Below the pieces are notes generated by a model. That model made no database searches. It was not told where the DNA came from and saw only the letters and a list, made by a program, of their open reading frames with translations. Of a DNA stretch of 51,278 nt, positions 8,463-16,140 are shown piece after piece. The position numbers and the translations under genes were made by a program. The first letter of the stretch is position 1. Each line of letters begins with the position of its first letter. This DNA is from Bradyrhizobium sp. URHD0069 (GTDB lineage: Bacteria > Pseudomonadota > Alphaproteobacteria > Rhizobiales > Xanthobacteraceae): the NCBI RefSeq assembly GCF_000701345.1, contig NZ_JNIJ01000045.1:1-51278 (forward strand), read 5' to 3'.

Positions 8463-9209
8463 TCAGGACTCCAGGTAGCGCGCCTGCAGGCTTGCGCGTT
8501 CGCTCGCCCGGAGCCCTAACCCCTCGCTAAAATAGTTTTTGAGGTTGCCGTAATCGGCGGTGATGGCGTCGAATGCTGCAGCTAAGAACGAAGCTTCCAC
8601 CGACGCCAACACCTGCTTGACGTCCTCGGGAAGGTCAGAGCTCGCCGACGGGTCGCGCCGATAGAAGCGGTTGGTCAGTAGATAATCCTCGGCAATCAGA
8701 TCGTCCGGTACGCCGAGCGCATGCAGGATCAGTGCGCAGGCGAAACCGGTGCGATCCTTGCCGGCGGTACAATGAATCACCAGCGGCGCGTGGTCCTCAA
8801 GCAGATGCGCGAACAGCGTGCGGAAACTTTGCGTGTTGTGGCGTACGTAGTTGCGATACGAATCCTGCATTACCTCCAGCGCATCCGCTGATGACAGCGG
8901 GACGCCGCTGGCAAGGCGCGCCCGCAGCGCGGCAACGACGGTCGGCTCGACCGGCAGCGAATGAACCGTGATCTCGGCAAGACCGCACATGGCGGCAACG
9001 CGCTCCTCGGCGCCGCGAAAATCAAATGCGCTCTTCAGCCCCAGCAGCCGTACAACCTCGATATCCGCCTCGGTGAGATGACCAAGATGGTTGGAACGGA
9101 AGATCTGCCGCCAGCGGACTACGCGGCCATCTCTGGTGGAATAGCCCCCGAGGTCGCGGAAATTGCTGGCGCCGGCGAGATTGAGGTGGCGGGCAGGTGA
9201 ATCTGACAT
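8463..9209 (-). CDS. Tyrosine-protein phosphatase (Y_phosphatase3 family)
   Basis: 248 residues. The N-terminus LAGASNFRDLGGYSTRDGRVVRWRQIFRS is the standard opening of this atypical PTP family. The P-loop HCTAGKDRTG (C-X5-R) at about residues 145-154 supplies the nucleophilic Cys and phosphate-binding Arg, and SAFDFRGAEER carries the region of the general acid. The family dephosphorylates phosphotyrosine/serine or phosphoinositides; some members are secreted virulence factors, but this one has no signal peptide. The physiological substrate is unknown. Convergent with the small gene at 8231, with 34 bp between. Confidence 0.88.
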   Translation of the reverse strand: MSDSPARHLNLAGASNFRDLGGYSTRDGRVVRWRQIFRSNHLGHLTEADIEVVRLLGLKSAFDFRGAEERVAAMCGLAEITVHSLPVEPTVVAALRARLASGVPLSSADALEVMQDSYRNYVRHNTQSFRTLFAHLLEDHAPLVIHCTAGKDRTGFACALILHALGVPDDLIAEDYLLTNRFYRRDPSASSDLPEDVKQVLASVEASFLAAAFDAITADYGNLKNYFSEGLGLRASERASLQARYLES

Positions 9210-9310
9210 GGCATAAGCTTAAGCCGGCCTCTGCGGCGGAGAAATGACCCGAACGGCGTATCGCCTGAGCGACCGGGTTCGGTGTATAATTAACTTTCCC
9301 GGGGGCGAAC

Positions 9311-9622
9311 ATGAATTGGCGAAAGATCTCGATTTTCGGTGCGGCGTTGTTTGTTGCCGGAGTTGCAACCGGCACATCAGCCGCGTTCGCGCAGACGTTC
9401 CAGAGCTATCGGTGCACCGACGGCTCGCAGTTTATTGTCGGATTTTTTCAATACGACCCGCGTGCCCATCTGCAGATCGATGGCAAGGCGGTGACGCTCG
9501 CCAAACGTCTGGCCTTATCGGGCTCGCGTTATTCGGGCGGCGGCGTCACGTTGAAAATCACCAAGCGGGCCACCACGATCAAGCACGGCAAGCGGCCGAC
9601 CACGGCGTGCGAGCTGACATGA
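9311..9622 (+). CDS. MliC-like secreted C-type lysozyme inhibitor family protein
   Basis: 103 residues. Signal peptide MNWRKISIFGAALFVAGVATG ... SAAFAQ, with cleavage expected near residue 28. The mature part begins FQSYRCTDGSQFIVGFF and has the MliC/PliC hallmark SGSRYSGGGVTLKI, plus paired Cys (YRC near the start and TACEL at the end). MliC proteins insert the Ser/Tyr-bearing loop into the lysozyme active site and protect peptidoglycan in the periplasm. There is no lipobox Cys, so a soluble periplasmic form is likely. Confidence 0.75.
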   Translation: MNWRKISIFGAALFVAGVATGTSAAFAQTFQSYRCTDGSQFIVGFFQYDPRAHLQIDGKAVTLAKRLALSGSRYSGGGVTLKITKRATTIKHGKRPTTACELT

Positions 9623-9626
9623 AAAA

Positions 9627-9660
9627 GGGCCGAAACGTTTTCGTTTCGACCCTCTTTCTT
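9627..9660 (+). terminator. Intrinsic terminator of the MliC-like gene
   Basis: An 11-bp stem with one mismatch (GGGCCGAAACG / CGTTTCGACCC) around a TTTT loop, followed by TCTTTCTTTC, begins 5 nt after the stop. It may also serve the convergent DUF2735 gene on the other strand, where an A-rich run becomes T-rich. Confidence 0.75.
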
Positions 9661-9711
9661 TCCGCTTCGGATATCGCGCCAAGGACCCGCAAGGCATTGG
9701 CCCCGTCGGCA

Positions 9712-9915
9712 TCAGCGCTCCCGCCCCGGCTTGGGCTCCTGAAAAGCTGTATTAATTGCCGCTTCATGGTACCAGCAGCCGGCTTCGTACACGTAAGAGA
9801 AATCAGGATCCGTAGCGGGCTTGGTTTCCTCGGAGCGACCTCCGCCGAGAGCCGAGCGACCCCCGGCAGGGAATTGGTAGATTTTGGCGGGCCCGTGATT
9901 CAAACTCGTATTCAT
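9712..9915 (-). CDS. DUF2735 family small protein
   Basis: 67 residues from MNTSLNHGPAKIYQFPAGGR. The ATG at 9915 has AAGGAGAG 6-7 nt upstream, preferred over the longer frame at 9945. The AKIYQFPAGGR segment is the signature of the DUF2735 family in Rhizobiales. The C-terminal part has an aromatic YEAGCWYHEAAI stretch. No signal peptide. The function is unknown; the neighbouring glnII gene starts about 550 bp away on the other strand and is probably unrelated. Confidence 0.7.
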   Translation of the reverse strand: MNTSLNHGPAKIYQFPAGGRSALGGGRSEETKPATDPDFSYVYEAGCWYHEAAINTAFQEPKPGRER

Positions 9916-10356
9916 CGTGGCTCTCCTTGCGTCGAGGCATCCCAACGGATGCTGCGCTCGACTCGTTCTCGACTGGTTATTTAACCCGATATCGTCTGTG
10001 CTCTCCGCTCGTGCAACCTGATGAAAACAAAATCATTCGCTGTATAAATTATAGGCACTTTTGCCGTTGCTCCCGAGAAAGCCACCGCTAGCCGGCTAAC
10101 GCCCAGGTGATCGCCAAGGTTGCGGGAGCGGTTGGCTTTCTGGAGGATTATTGCCGCGGAGTGCCCAGGCTTTAGTCGTAGCGGCAGACCGGGATCCGAA
10201 GTGCTTCGGAATCAGGCGTAGTTCTCCGCCTGAGGCCGATCCGCGCGGCTCCCGCCGACACCAACCCGCGCGGCTTTGCCGCACCTCACATGGGCTCCGG
10301 CGCCGGGTCGCGGAAGGAGATCTCCCCTGTGGCGGGCGTTCTGCAGCGCCCGCTTT

Positions 10357-10372
10357 TGGCACTTTAATTGCT
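10357..10372 (+). promoter_or_regulatory. Sigma-54 (-24/-12) promoter for glnII
   Basis: TGGCAC-N5-TTGCT, a near-perfect match to the RpoN consensus, with GG at 10358-10359 and GC at 10370-10371. It ends about 90 bp before the glnII start. Transcription of rhizobial glnII from an NtrC/RpoN promoter under nitrogen limitation is established. I could not identify a clear NtrC operator in the 9916-10350 stretch, which otherwise contains no gene; 10020-10075 is AT-rich. Confidence 0.88.
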
Positions 10373-10463
10373 TGGCAAGGAGCGGCCGATGATGGCCGGG
10401 TACGCTTGTGGTGACCGGAATTTTCATTCCCACCTTCGCATCATCAACTCATGAGAGAGGTCA

Positions 10464-11501
10464 ATGACCAAGTTTAAACTCGAGTATATCTGGCTCGACG
10501 GATACACGCCGACGCCGAATTTGCGCGGCAAAACGCAGATCAAGGAATTCAATTCATTTCCGACGCTGGAGCAGCTTCCGCTGTGGGGCTTCGACGGAAG
10601 CTCGACCATGCAGGCCGAAGGCCACAGCTCCGATTGCGTGTTGAAGCCGGTCGCGGTTTATCCGGACGGTGCGCGCACCAATGGCGCGCTGGTGATGTGC
10701 GAAGTGATGATGCCCGACGGCAAGACCCCGCACCCCACGAACAAGCGCGCCGCCATTCTCGATGATGAAGGCGCCTGGTTCGGCTTTGAGCAGGAATATT
10801 TCTTCTACAAGGACGGCCGTCCGCTCGGCTTCCCGTCGAGCGGCTATCCCGCGCCGCAGGGGCCGTATTACACCGGCGTCGGCTACAAGAACGTCGGCGA
10901 CATCGCCCGCAAGATGGTGGAAGAGCATCTCGACCTCTGCCTCACGGCCGGCATCAACCACGAAGGCATCAACGCCGAAGTCGCCAAGGGCCAGTGGGAA
11001 TTCCAGATCTTCGGCAAGGGCTCCAAGCGCGCCGCCGATGAGATGTGGATGGCCCGCTACCTGATGCTACGGCTGACCGAAAAGTACGGCGTCGACATCG
11101 AATTCCACTGCAAGCCGCTCGGCGACACCGACTGGAACGGCTCCGGCATGCACGCCAACTTCTCCACCAGATTGATGCGCGAGGTGGGCGGCAAGGAATA
11201 TTTCGAGAAGCTGATGGAAGCGTTCAAACAGAGCCGCGCCGAGCACATCGCGGTCTACGGCCCGGACAACCACATGCGTCTGACCGGCAAGCACGAGACG
11301 GCGTCGATCGATACCTTCAGCTATGGTATCGCCGATCGCGGCGCCTCGATCCGCGTGCCGCACTCCTTCGTCAATAACGGCTACAAGGGCTATCTGGAAG
11401 ATCGCCGCCCGAACTCGCAAGGCGACCCCTACCAGATCGCGTCCCAAATCCTCAAGACCATCGCTTCCGTTCCGACCGCCGCCAAAGCGGTCGCGGCTTA
11501 A
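10464..11501 (+). CDS. glnII: Glutamine synthetase type II
   Basis: 345 residues, the usual length of eukaryote-like GSII of rhizobia. It makes glutamine from glutamate, ammonia and ATP in the cytoplasm. Motifs visible: LEYIWLDGYTPTPNLRGKTQ at the N-terminus, LPLWGFDGSSTMQAEG (beta-grasp), the metal/glutamate-binding WFGFEQEYFF, GINHEGINAEVAKGQWEFQI, the DTDWNGSGMHANFST ATP-binding region, and the GASIRVP arginine loop near the end. GSII lacks the adenylylation site of GSI, so control is mainly transcriptional, consistent with the sigma-54 promoter upstream. Monocistronic; a perfect 8-bp hairpin follows the stop. Confidence 0.97.
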   Translation: MTKFKLEYIWLDGYTPTPNLRGKTQIKEFNSFPTLEQLPLWGFDGSSTMQAEGHSSDCVLKPVAVYPDGARTNGALVMCEVMMPDGKTPHPTNKRAAILDDEGAWFGFEQEYFFYKDGRPLGFPSSGYPAPQGPYYTGVGYKNVGDIARKMVEEHLDLCLTAGINHEGINAEVAKGQWEFQIFGKGSKRAADEMWMARYLMLRLTEKYGVDIEFHCKPLGDTDWNGSGMHANFSTRLMREVGGKEYFEKLMEAFKQSRAEHIAVYGPDNHMRLTGKHETASIDTFSYGIADRGASIRVPHSFVNNGYKGYLEDRRPNSQGDPYQIASQILKTIASVPTAAKAVAA

Positions 11502-11515
11502 GTGCTCTACGATAC

Positions 11516-11533
11516 GGCCCGGATGTCCGGGCC
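11516..11533 (+). terminator. Hairpin after glnII (possible terminator)
   Basis: Perfect 8-bp inverted repeat GGCCCGGA/TCCGGGCC with a 2-nt loop, 14 nt after the stop codon. No U-run follows, so termination would be weak or factor-dependent. Confidence 0.45.
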
Positions 11534-11645
11534 GCCAATCTGATCCGCCAAGGCGCAACGCGTTTTGGCGGATCATTGCGTTTTGCCGGGTCTTGATCCC
11601 TGATGCGCCTGGTGTAGCCGGCAAACCCGGGACCAAGGATCGCCG

Positions 11646-12332
11646 ATGGAAAATGTCGTTCGCCTGCTCTCGACGCTCGCCCTGATGGGTGCCGTGCGCA
11701 GCCTTGCCGGGCGATACCAGGCGGCCGGCGGGGCGCGCATCGATGCCGATTTCGCGCCGACGCTTGGAATACTGGATCGTCTGCGCAGCGGCGAGGGCGC
11801 CGACGTCGTCATTCTGACACGGGAGGCCCTCGATGATCTCGCGGCGCAGGGAATCGTGGTTGCCGAGAGTCGCCTCGATCTGGCGCGTTCCTTTGTCGGT
11901 ATCGCGGTGAAGGCCGGCGCCGATCATCCTGACATCGCAACCGAACCCGCGCTGCGCGCGGCGCTGCTCGGTGCCCGATCGGTGGCGTATTCGCGCATCG
12001 GCGCCAGCGGCATTTTCTTTGCGCAACTCATCGAGCGATTAGGGATCGCCCCCGAGATCAATGCGCGTGCCCGCATCATTCCTTCCGGCTTTACCGCCGA
12101 ACTTCTTGTCACCGGAGAGGCCGAACTCGCGGTACAGCAGATCAGCGAGCTGAAGCAGGTCGGGGGTATTGAAGTGGTCGGAGCGATCCCGCTCGAATTG
12201 CAAACTGCTGCGGTGTTCTCCGCCGGGCGCCTGGCGGCGTCAAAGAGAGTGGCGCAATCCGACGCGCTTCTGAAATATCTGGCCTCATCGGAGGTCGCGC
12301 CGCTGCTGCGCGCGTCCGGGCTCGAGCCTTGA
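11646..12332 (+). CDS. ModA-like substrate-binding domain protein, no signal peptide
   Basis: 228 residues; AAGGA precedes the ATG. The sequence follows the type II periplasmic-binding fold of molybdate-type binding proteins: LAGRYQAAGGARIDADFAPT, GEGADVVILTREALDDLAAQGIV, then the domain 2 segment GARSVAYSRIGASGIFFAQLIERLGI, LLVTGEAELAVQQISEL and IPLELQTAAVFSAGR. Classical ModA is exported and paired with ModBC. Here there is no clear signal peptide (ENVVRLLSTLALMGAVRSLAG is at best a weak hydrophobic segment) and no transporter genes, so this is one of the solitary binding-domain proteins frequent in Bradyrhizobium. Ligand unknown. Confidence 0.75.
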   Translation: MENVVRLLSTLALMGAVRSLAGRYQAAGGARIDADFAPTLGILDRLRSGEGADVVILTREALDDLAAQGIVVAESRLDLARSFVGIAVKAGADHPDIATEPALRAALLGARSVAYSRIGASGIFFAQLIERLGIAPEINARARIIPSGFTAELLVTGEAELAVQQISELKQVGGIEVVGAIPLELQTAAVFSAGRLAASKRVAQSDALLKYLASSEVAPLLRASGLEP

Positions 12333-12367
12333 ATCCGCCCGCACTTGGAAGCTAACCTCTCTCCAGC

Positions 12368-13246
12368 ATGTGCGTCATGATGAAACGATCCCAGGTGCTT
12401 TCGTCGGCTGCGATCGGCCGGATCGCCTTTTCGGCGATTGCGATCGCGGCGGCTATCCCTTTGACCAATCCCTCGCGTGTCAACGCGCAATCGGCCGATC
12501 TCGTGCTGTGCGACCGGGTCGCCGCCGATCCCGCCGATCCGGACAAACCGGCCGACGTCAAGGGTACGCCCGACGTCGCGCCATCGGATGTCGCGACCGC
12601 GATCAAATATTGCAAAGTCGCCGCCGGCTCGTCGCGGCGCGCGCTCTATCAATTGGGCCGCGCCTATGCCGCCAACGGGCAATTGCCGGAAGCGATCGGC
12701 GCTTGGCGCAAGGCGGCCGACAAGGGCTCGACCTCGGCGATGGTCGAACTCGGCGTGCTCTATGGAACGGGCGCGGGCGTTGCGAGGGATGAAGCGCAGG
12801 CGCGCAGACTGTTCGAACGCGCCGCGCAAGCCGGCAATCCGCGTGGCGTGACCAATCTCGCGGCGCTTGGTGGCGGTGGCAGTGCGTCGTCGGATCCCGG
12901 GAGAGCCAGAGAGCTGTTGGCGAAAGCCGCCGAGACCAATGCCGAGGCGCAGTATCAGCTCGGACTGATGATGGCGGACGGCACGGGCGGGACCAGGGAC
13001 GATGCCGGGGCGCGCAACCTGTTCGAAAAGGCGGCCGCGCAAAATCACGCCGGCGCGCTGGAGCGGCTGGGCGCGTTCACCCAGGAGGGCCGCGGCGGGC
13101 CGAAGGATTCCGCCGCCGCCAAAACCTATTACGAAAGAGCCGCAGCGCTCGGCGACGAAGACGCCAAGAAGGCGCTTGAACGCCTGCGATGTCCATACGT
13201 GATCAAGGACAAGCGCGGGAATGTCGTGACCAACCTTTGTTTTTAG
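12368..13246 (+). CDS. Secreted Sel1/TPR-repeat protein
   Basis: 292 residues. A signal sequence (IGRIAFSAIAIAAAIPLTN, cleavage near NAQSAD) is followed by a Cys-containing leader and Sel1-like repeats: YQLGRAYAANGQLPEAIGAWRKAAD, AMVELGVLYGTGAGVARDEAQARRLFERAAQAG, AQYQLGLMMADGTGGTRDDAGARNLFEKAA and ALERLGAFTQEGRGGPKDSAAAKTYYERAAALGD. It ends in a conserved-looking RCPYVIKDKRGNVVTNLCF with two Cys. Sel1 arrays are protein-interaction scaffolds, often in envelope signalling or stress. The partner is unknown. Only a weak ribosome binding site is visible; the ATGs at 12377/12380 are alternatives. Confidence 0.8.
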   Translation: MCVMMKRSQVLSSAAIGRIAFSAIAIAAAIPLTNPSRVNAQSADLVLCDRVAADPADPDKPADVKGTPDVAPSDVATAIKYCKVAAGSSRRALYQLGRAYAANGQLPEAIGAWRKAADKGSTSAMVELGVLYGTGAGVARDEAQARRLFERAAQAGNPRGVTNLAALGGGGSASSDPGRARELLAKAAETNAEAQYQLGLMMADGTGGTRDDAGARNLFEKAAAQNHAGALERLGAFTQEGRGGPKDSAAAKTYYERAAALGDEDAKKALERLRCPYVIKDKRGNVVTNLCF

Positions 13247-13263
13247 GCGGAGGCAATCGTCCC

Positions 13264-13413
13264 ATGATCCGCAAATTGAGGTCAGGCGAATATCGGCTCT
13301 ATTCACGGAAGGTGAATCCGAAAACCGGCAAGCGCCGCAATCTCGGCACCTTCAAATCCCGGGCGGCGGCGGAAAAGCACGAGCGGGAAATTCAGTATTT
13401 CAAGCGGCATTAG
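13264..13413 (+). CDS. Small basic conserved protein (49 aa)
   Basis: MIRKLRSGEYRLYSRKVNPK, ending FKSRAAAEKHEREIQYFKRH. An AGGCGGAGGC ribosome binding site precedes the ATG at 13264 and the gene starts 17 bp after the Sel1 gene, so the two are probably co-transcribed. Very Lys/Arg-rich, suggesting nucleic-acid binding. This short family is widespread in bacteria (YRLYSRK...GKRRNLGTF) without a settled function. Confidence 0.7.
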   Translation: MIRKLRSGEYRLYSRKVNPKTGKRRNLGTFKSRAAAEKHEREIQYFKRH

Positions 13414-13518
13414 GCCTTTTGCAAGCCTCCAAACCTGCGCCCAAACGCCTGATATACCGGTTTCCCCGGCGGTGCTATCTGGTAGATAGAGATGGGATAT
13501 GGCTGGCGGGTAGCTGCA

Positions 13519-14223
13519 GTGTTGGACGGACTTTACAAGGCTGAGTACGGCATAAACAACGCGTTTGGCCGCAGCGTGATGTGCATGCATGCCGGCAAGT
13601 TGCTGGGCGGCAATTCCGCCTTCGCCCATCTCGGCAGCTATCGAGAGCGCGACGGCGGCATCGACGCCGAGGTCATCACCGAGCGGCATAATGATGATCC
13701 CAATTACAAGCCGCTGATGGGCGCCGACGTCGCCGCGTTCAGCCTGCGGGGCAAGTCGCAAGGCAACACCATCCGCCTTGAGGGCAGCGCGACGCCGATG
13801 CCCGGCGCACTGTTCTGGGCGGTGTTGACGCGGCTCGATGACAAAGCCCTTCCGCCTGTCGGCGCGGTCGGGCAGGGCGGCATCGTCAACGGGCTCTATT
13901 CCATTCACCTGCGCACCCTCGATGGCATCGACGGCGGCCTGTCCGGCGTCATGCTGCTGCTTGACGGCCGCATTCTCGGCGGCGACGCCTTCTTTTATTA
14001 TCTCGGCTCCTACACCAGCGCGAACGGCCGCTGGAAAGGCGAAATCGTCAACCAGGAGCATACCCCGGCGAAAGGCGAGAATCCGGTGTTCGGCGGCCGT
14101 GAGGTCGGCATCGGTTTTTCCGGCACCTGCAACGAGCAAGGCGCCGAACTGGAAGCCATCGCGCTTGCGGGCAAGCGCAGCATTCGATTGACCGCCGTGC
14201 TGAAGCTGATGCGCCCGGCATAG
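13519..14223 (+). CDS. GrlR-like protein with two tandem GrlR domains, paralogue 2
   Basis: About 234 residues from a GTG at 13519 (or adjacent TTG at 13522), chosen because LDGLYKAEYG then aligns with the start of the paralogue at 5871; an ATG at 13492 would add nine residues. Domain 1 has GKLLGGNSAFAHLGSY and domain 2 has GLYSIHLRTLDGIDGG, GRILGGDAFFYYLGSYTS, WKGEIVNQEHTP and VFGGREVGIGFSGT. Both ends of the protein match paralogue 1 (final KRSIRLTAVLK versus KRSIRFSAVLK). The two genes are on the same strand 7 kb apart with unrelated neighbours, so they are ancient rather than recent tandem copies. Function unknown. Confidence 0.75.
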   Translation: MLDGLYKAEYGINNAFGRSVMCMHAGKLLGGNSAFAHLGSYRERDGGIDAEVITERHNDDPNYKPLMGADVAAFSLRGKSQGNTIRLEGSATPMPGALFWAVLTRLDDKALPPVGAVGQGGIVNGLYSIHLRTLDGIDGGLSGVMLLLDGRILGGDAFFYYLGSYTSANGRWKGEIVNQEHTPAKGENPVFGGREVGIGFSGTCNEQGAELEAIALAGKRSIRLTAVLKLMRPA

Positions 14224-14280
14224 CAACAAAGCCCGGATCACCCCGATCATGTCGGGGAAGGGCATGATAGTGTGGATGCC

Positions 14281-14871
14281 ATGACCCATCGCATTCTCGT
14301 GTTCTACGGCTCCTATCGGTCCGATCGCACGGGCATCCGTCTGGCGCAATTCGTCGTCGAAGGCCTGCGCGGCCGCGGCGAGGATGTCGAACTGATCGAC
14401 GCCAAGGCGGTAGGCCTGCCGATGCTGGACCGGATGTACAAGGAGTATCCGAAAGGCGCGGCGCCTGCCGTGCTGGAAAAACTCGCAGGCCAAATTCGCG
14501 ACGCCGACGGTTTTGTCTTTATCACCGGCGAATACAATTGGGGCGTCCAGCCAGGCCTCAAAAATCTCACCGATCATTTTCTCGAGGAGTGGTTCTGGCG
14601 TCCCGCCGCCATCGCCAGCTATTCGGCCGGCCGTTTCGCGGGCGCGCGCGCCGCAACCGCGTGGCACGGCACGCTCTCCGAGATGGGCATGGTGGTGATT
14701 TCGAGCAGCATCGCGGCAGGGACTATTTCGCAAACGTTGTCCGCGGACGGCAAGCCGATCGGCGAGGGCGGCAAAGCGCTGGAGCGCGCGTTTCCACGCT
14801 TCGCCGATGATCTGATGTGGTGGATCGAGGCGGCGAAGCTGCAGCGGGCGAGAAAAGCACCGCCGTATTGA
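14281..14871 (+). CDS. NADPH-dependent FMN reductase
   Basis: 196 residues from MTHRILVFYGSYRSDRTG; a GTG at 14272 is an alternative. Flavodoxin-like fold: the first phosphate-binding loop GSYRSDRTGIRLAQFV, then DADGFVFITGEYNWGVQPGLKNLTDHF, which is the FMN-binding GEYNxxxxxxLKNxxD signature of the NADPH:FMN reductase family (PF03358). The C-terminal half keeps the AGARAATAWHGTLSEMGM segment. Such enzymes supply reduced FMN or reduce quinones and azo or chromate compounds; the preferred acceptor is unknown. A 42-bp degraded copy of its 3' part lies at 18636-18677. Confidence 0.88.
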   Translation: MTHRILVFYGSYRSDRTGIRLAQFVVEGLRGRGEDVELIDAKAVGLPMLDRMYKEYPKGAAPAVLEKLAGQIRDADGFVFITGEYNWGVQPGLKNLTDHFLEEWFWRPAAIASYSAGRFAGARAATAWHGTLSEMGMVVISSSIAAGTISQTLSADGKPIGEGGKALERAFPRFADDLMWWIEAAKLQRARKAPPY

Positions 14872-14929
14872 GTTTCGTCCGGTGCAAGTTTTGGTAGGCC
14901 GCAGATGCGCGCCCGATGACAGGCTCCGC

Positions 14930-14969
14930 GAAGCAATCCATTTCGCTAAAAGAAAGAATGGATTGCTTC
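14930..14969. repeat. Palindromic repeat downstream of the FMN reductase gene
   Basis: Perfect 13-bp arms GAAGCAATCCATT/AATGGATTGCTTC around a 14-nt spacer. The same GAAGCAATCCA/TGGATTGCTTC arms occur in the larger element at 15220-15302. It may act as a factor-dependent terminator or be a mobile palindrome. Confidence 0.75.
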
Positions 14970-15018
14970 GTCGCGTCCGCCTTCGCTTGTTGAGATACGG
15001 CGGACAAGTCGCTCTTCG

Positions 15019-15120
15019 CAATGACGTCAAGAGTCGTCATACCCCGCGCATGCGGGGTATCCAGTACGCCGCGGCCTCTCGTTTCCATCATCAATGTCTC
15101 TGGAATACTGGATCGTCCGC
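15019..15120. repeat. 102-bp direct repeat, copy 1
   Basis: Identical to 15296-15397 apart from two substitutions seen by eye (GACGTC/GACATC and CGCGCATGCG/CGCGGATGCG). It contains the palindrome ATACCCCGC-N-ATGCGGGGTAT and a CCAGTA...TACTGG pair, and is a common intergenic repeat type in this group of bacteria. Confidence 0.9.
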
Positions 15121-15219
15121 CTTCGCGGACGATGACAACTGGGGCACGACGCCGTCGTACTCGGTGCATTACCAACGATTCACATTTCAAACAGCCAAGG
15201 CGCATTGAATTTTGAGCCG

Positions 15220-15302
15220 GTCATTGCGAGCGAAGCGAAGCAATCCACAGCCCGAGCAACGGTGACAATGGATTGCTTCGTCGCTTCGCTCCTCGCAATG
15301 AC
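15220..15302. repeat. Long imperfect palindrome
   Basis: Arms start GTCATTGCGAGCGAAGCGAA and return as TTCGCTCCTCGCAATGAC, enclosing GAAGCAATCCA/TGGATTGCTTC. It could fold into one long hairpin. It sits exactly between the two 102-bp repeats, overlapping copy 2 by a few bases. Confidence 0.8.
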
Positions 15303-15397
15303 ATCAAGAGTCGTCATACCCCGCGGATGCGGGGTATCCAGTACGCCGCGGCCTCTCGTTTCCATCATCAATGTCTCTGGAATACTGGATCGTCCGC
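15296..15397. repeat. 102-bp direct repeat, copy 2
   Basis: Second copy of the element at 15019-15120. The 277-bp period indicates that a composite of palindrome plus repeat was duplicated locally. Confidence 0.9.
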
Positions 15398-15464
15398 TGG
15401 AGCCTGTCATCGGGCGGCGCTATGCGCCGACCCGTTGGCGGACGATGACGGGTGGGAGGGTCGC

Positions 15465-15975
15465 GACGCAAATCCGCATTCTCGCGGCGCGCTGCGCCCG
15501 AGCTTTGCGTCGATTTTCACCCTCGAGAAACAAGAGGGCGCAGGGAAAGCCGGATGCGCGCTGCACCCGCGGTCTCGTGTGCAAGATGCACATAGAAAAA
15601 CGCACACGAGCATACAGGTTCAGCGGAGGCAATCCGGCTTTCCCTGCGCGATGGGTTACGGCTTATTTCGCGCTCTCCCCGGTGACCGGGCTTTCTTGCC
15701 ACCGTCATCCCTGAGAAACTTGTTTCTCAAGAACTTGACGCCAGCGTCGGGGCGTCAGGACCACACGGCTTCACCGTCCGCCACAGCAGCATTCGTCATG
15801 CGCCGCCATCGCGTCCACCGCATCCCACCGCGCGTTCGTGACGATCGCGAGCCGCCCCTCTCATCGGGTGAGACACGCGGAGCTATAGAGATGATTTGCC
15901 CGACGAGTTAAGCGGAATGTTTTTGCGCGAAGGGCTCGACAGGGTTTGGTGATTTGCCCGTCGGGTTGTTTTGTC
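15465..15975. repeat. Long imperfect dispersed repeat, copy B (inverted relative of 1640-2200)
   Basis: It carries the same landmarks as copy A in opposite orientation: GCCGGATGCGCGCTGCACC, the CGAGCATACAGGTTCAGCGG segment with GAGGCAATCCGGC, GTCAGGACCACACGG, CGCGTCCACCGCATCCCA and a terminal GATTTGCCCGTCGGGTTG. No ribosome binding site or protein family supports the open frames here. Confidence 0.65.
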
Positions 15976-16016
15976 GCGGTTCGGGGCCGGAAGATTTCGC
16001 TTGCGCGCGAGGCGAA

Positions 16017-16140
16017 GCAGGACCGTAGGGCGCAATAGCCGCCGGGTCCGCGCTTCGCGCGGCCCGAGACAGGCTCCGCATATTGCGCCGATCGGTATGA
16101 AGACATCGCGGAATACGCCTTCGCTATTCCGCGCTACGGG
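16017..16140. repeat. REP-like composite repeat, copy 1
   Basis: Contains GGACCGTAGGGCGCAATAGC, GGTCCGCGCTTCGCGCGGCC, TATTGCGCCGA and GCGGAATACGC..GCTATTCCGC, giving several nested hairpins. Direct copies are at 16943-17066 and, truncated, at 22177-22250. It overlaps the 3' end of the carbonic anhydrase gene by a few bases. Confidence 0.8.

Noticed and set aside
10000..10350. NtrC operator upstream of the glnII promoter
   Set aside because: No TGCAC...GTGCA pair was convincing by eye, although one is expected from biology.
13303..15030. 575-codon minus-strand open frame opposite the GrlR-like and FMN reductase genes
   Set aside because: Antisense shadow; the plus strand carries two recognisable proteins across it.
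14930..15397. CRISPR array
   Set aside because: Repeats are two 102-bp units and nested palindromes, not short regular repeats with unique spacers; no cas genes.
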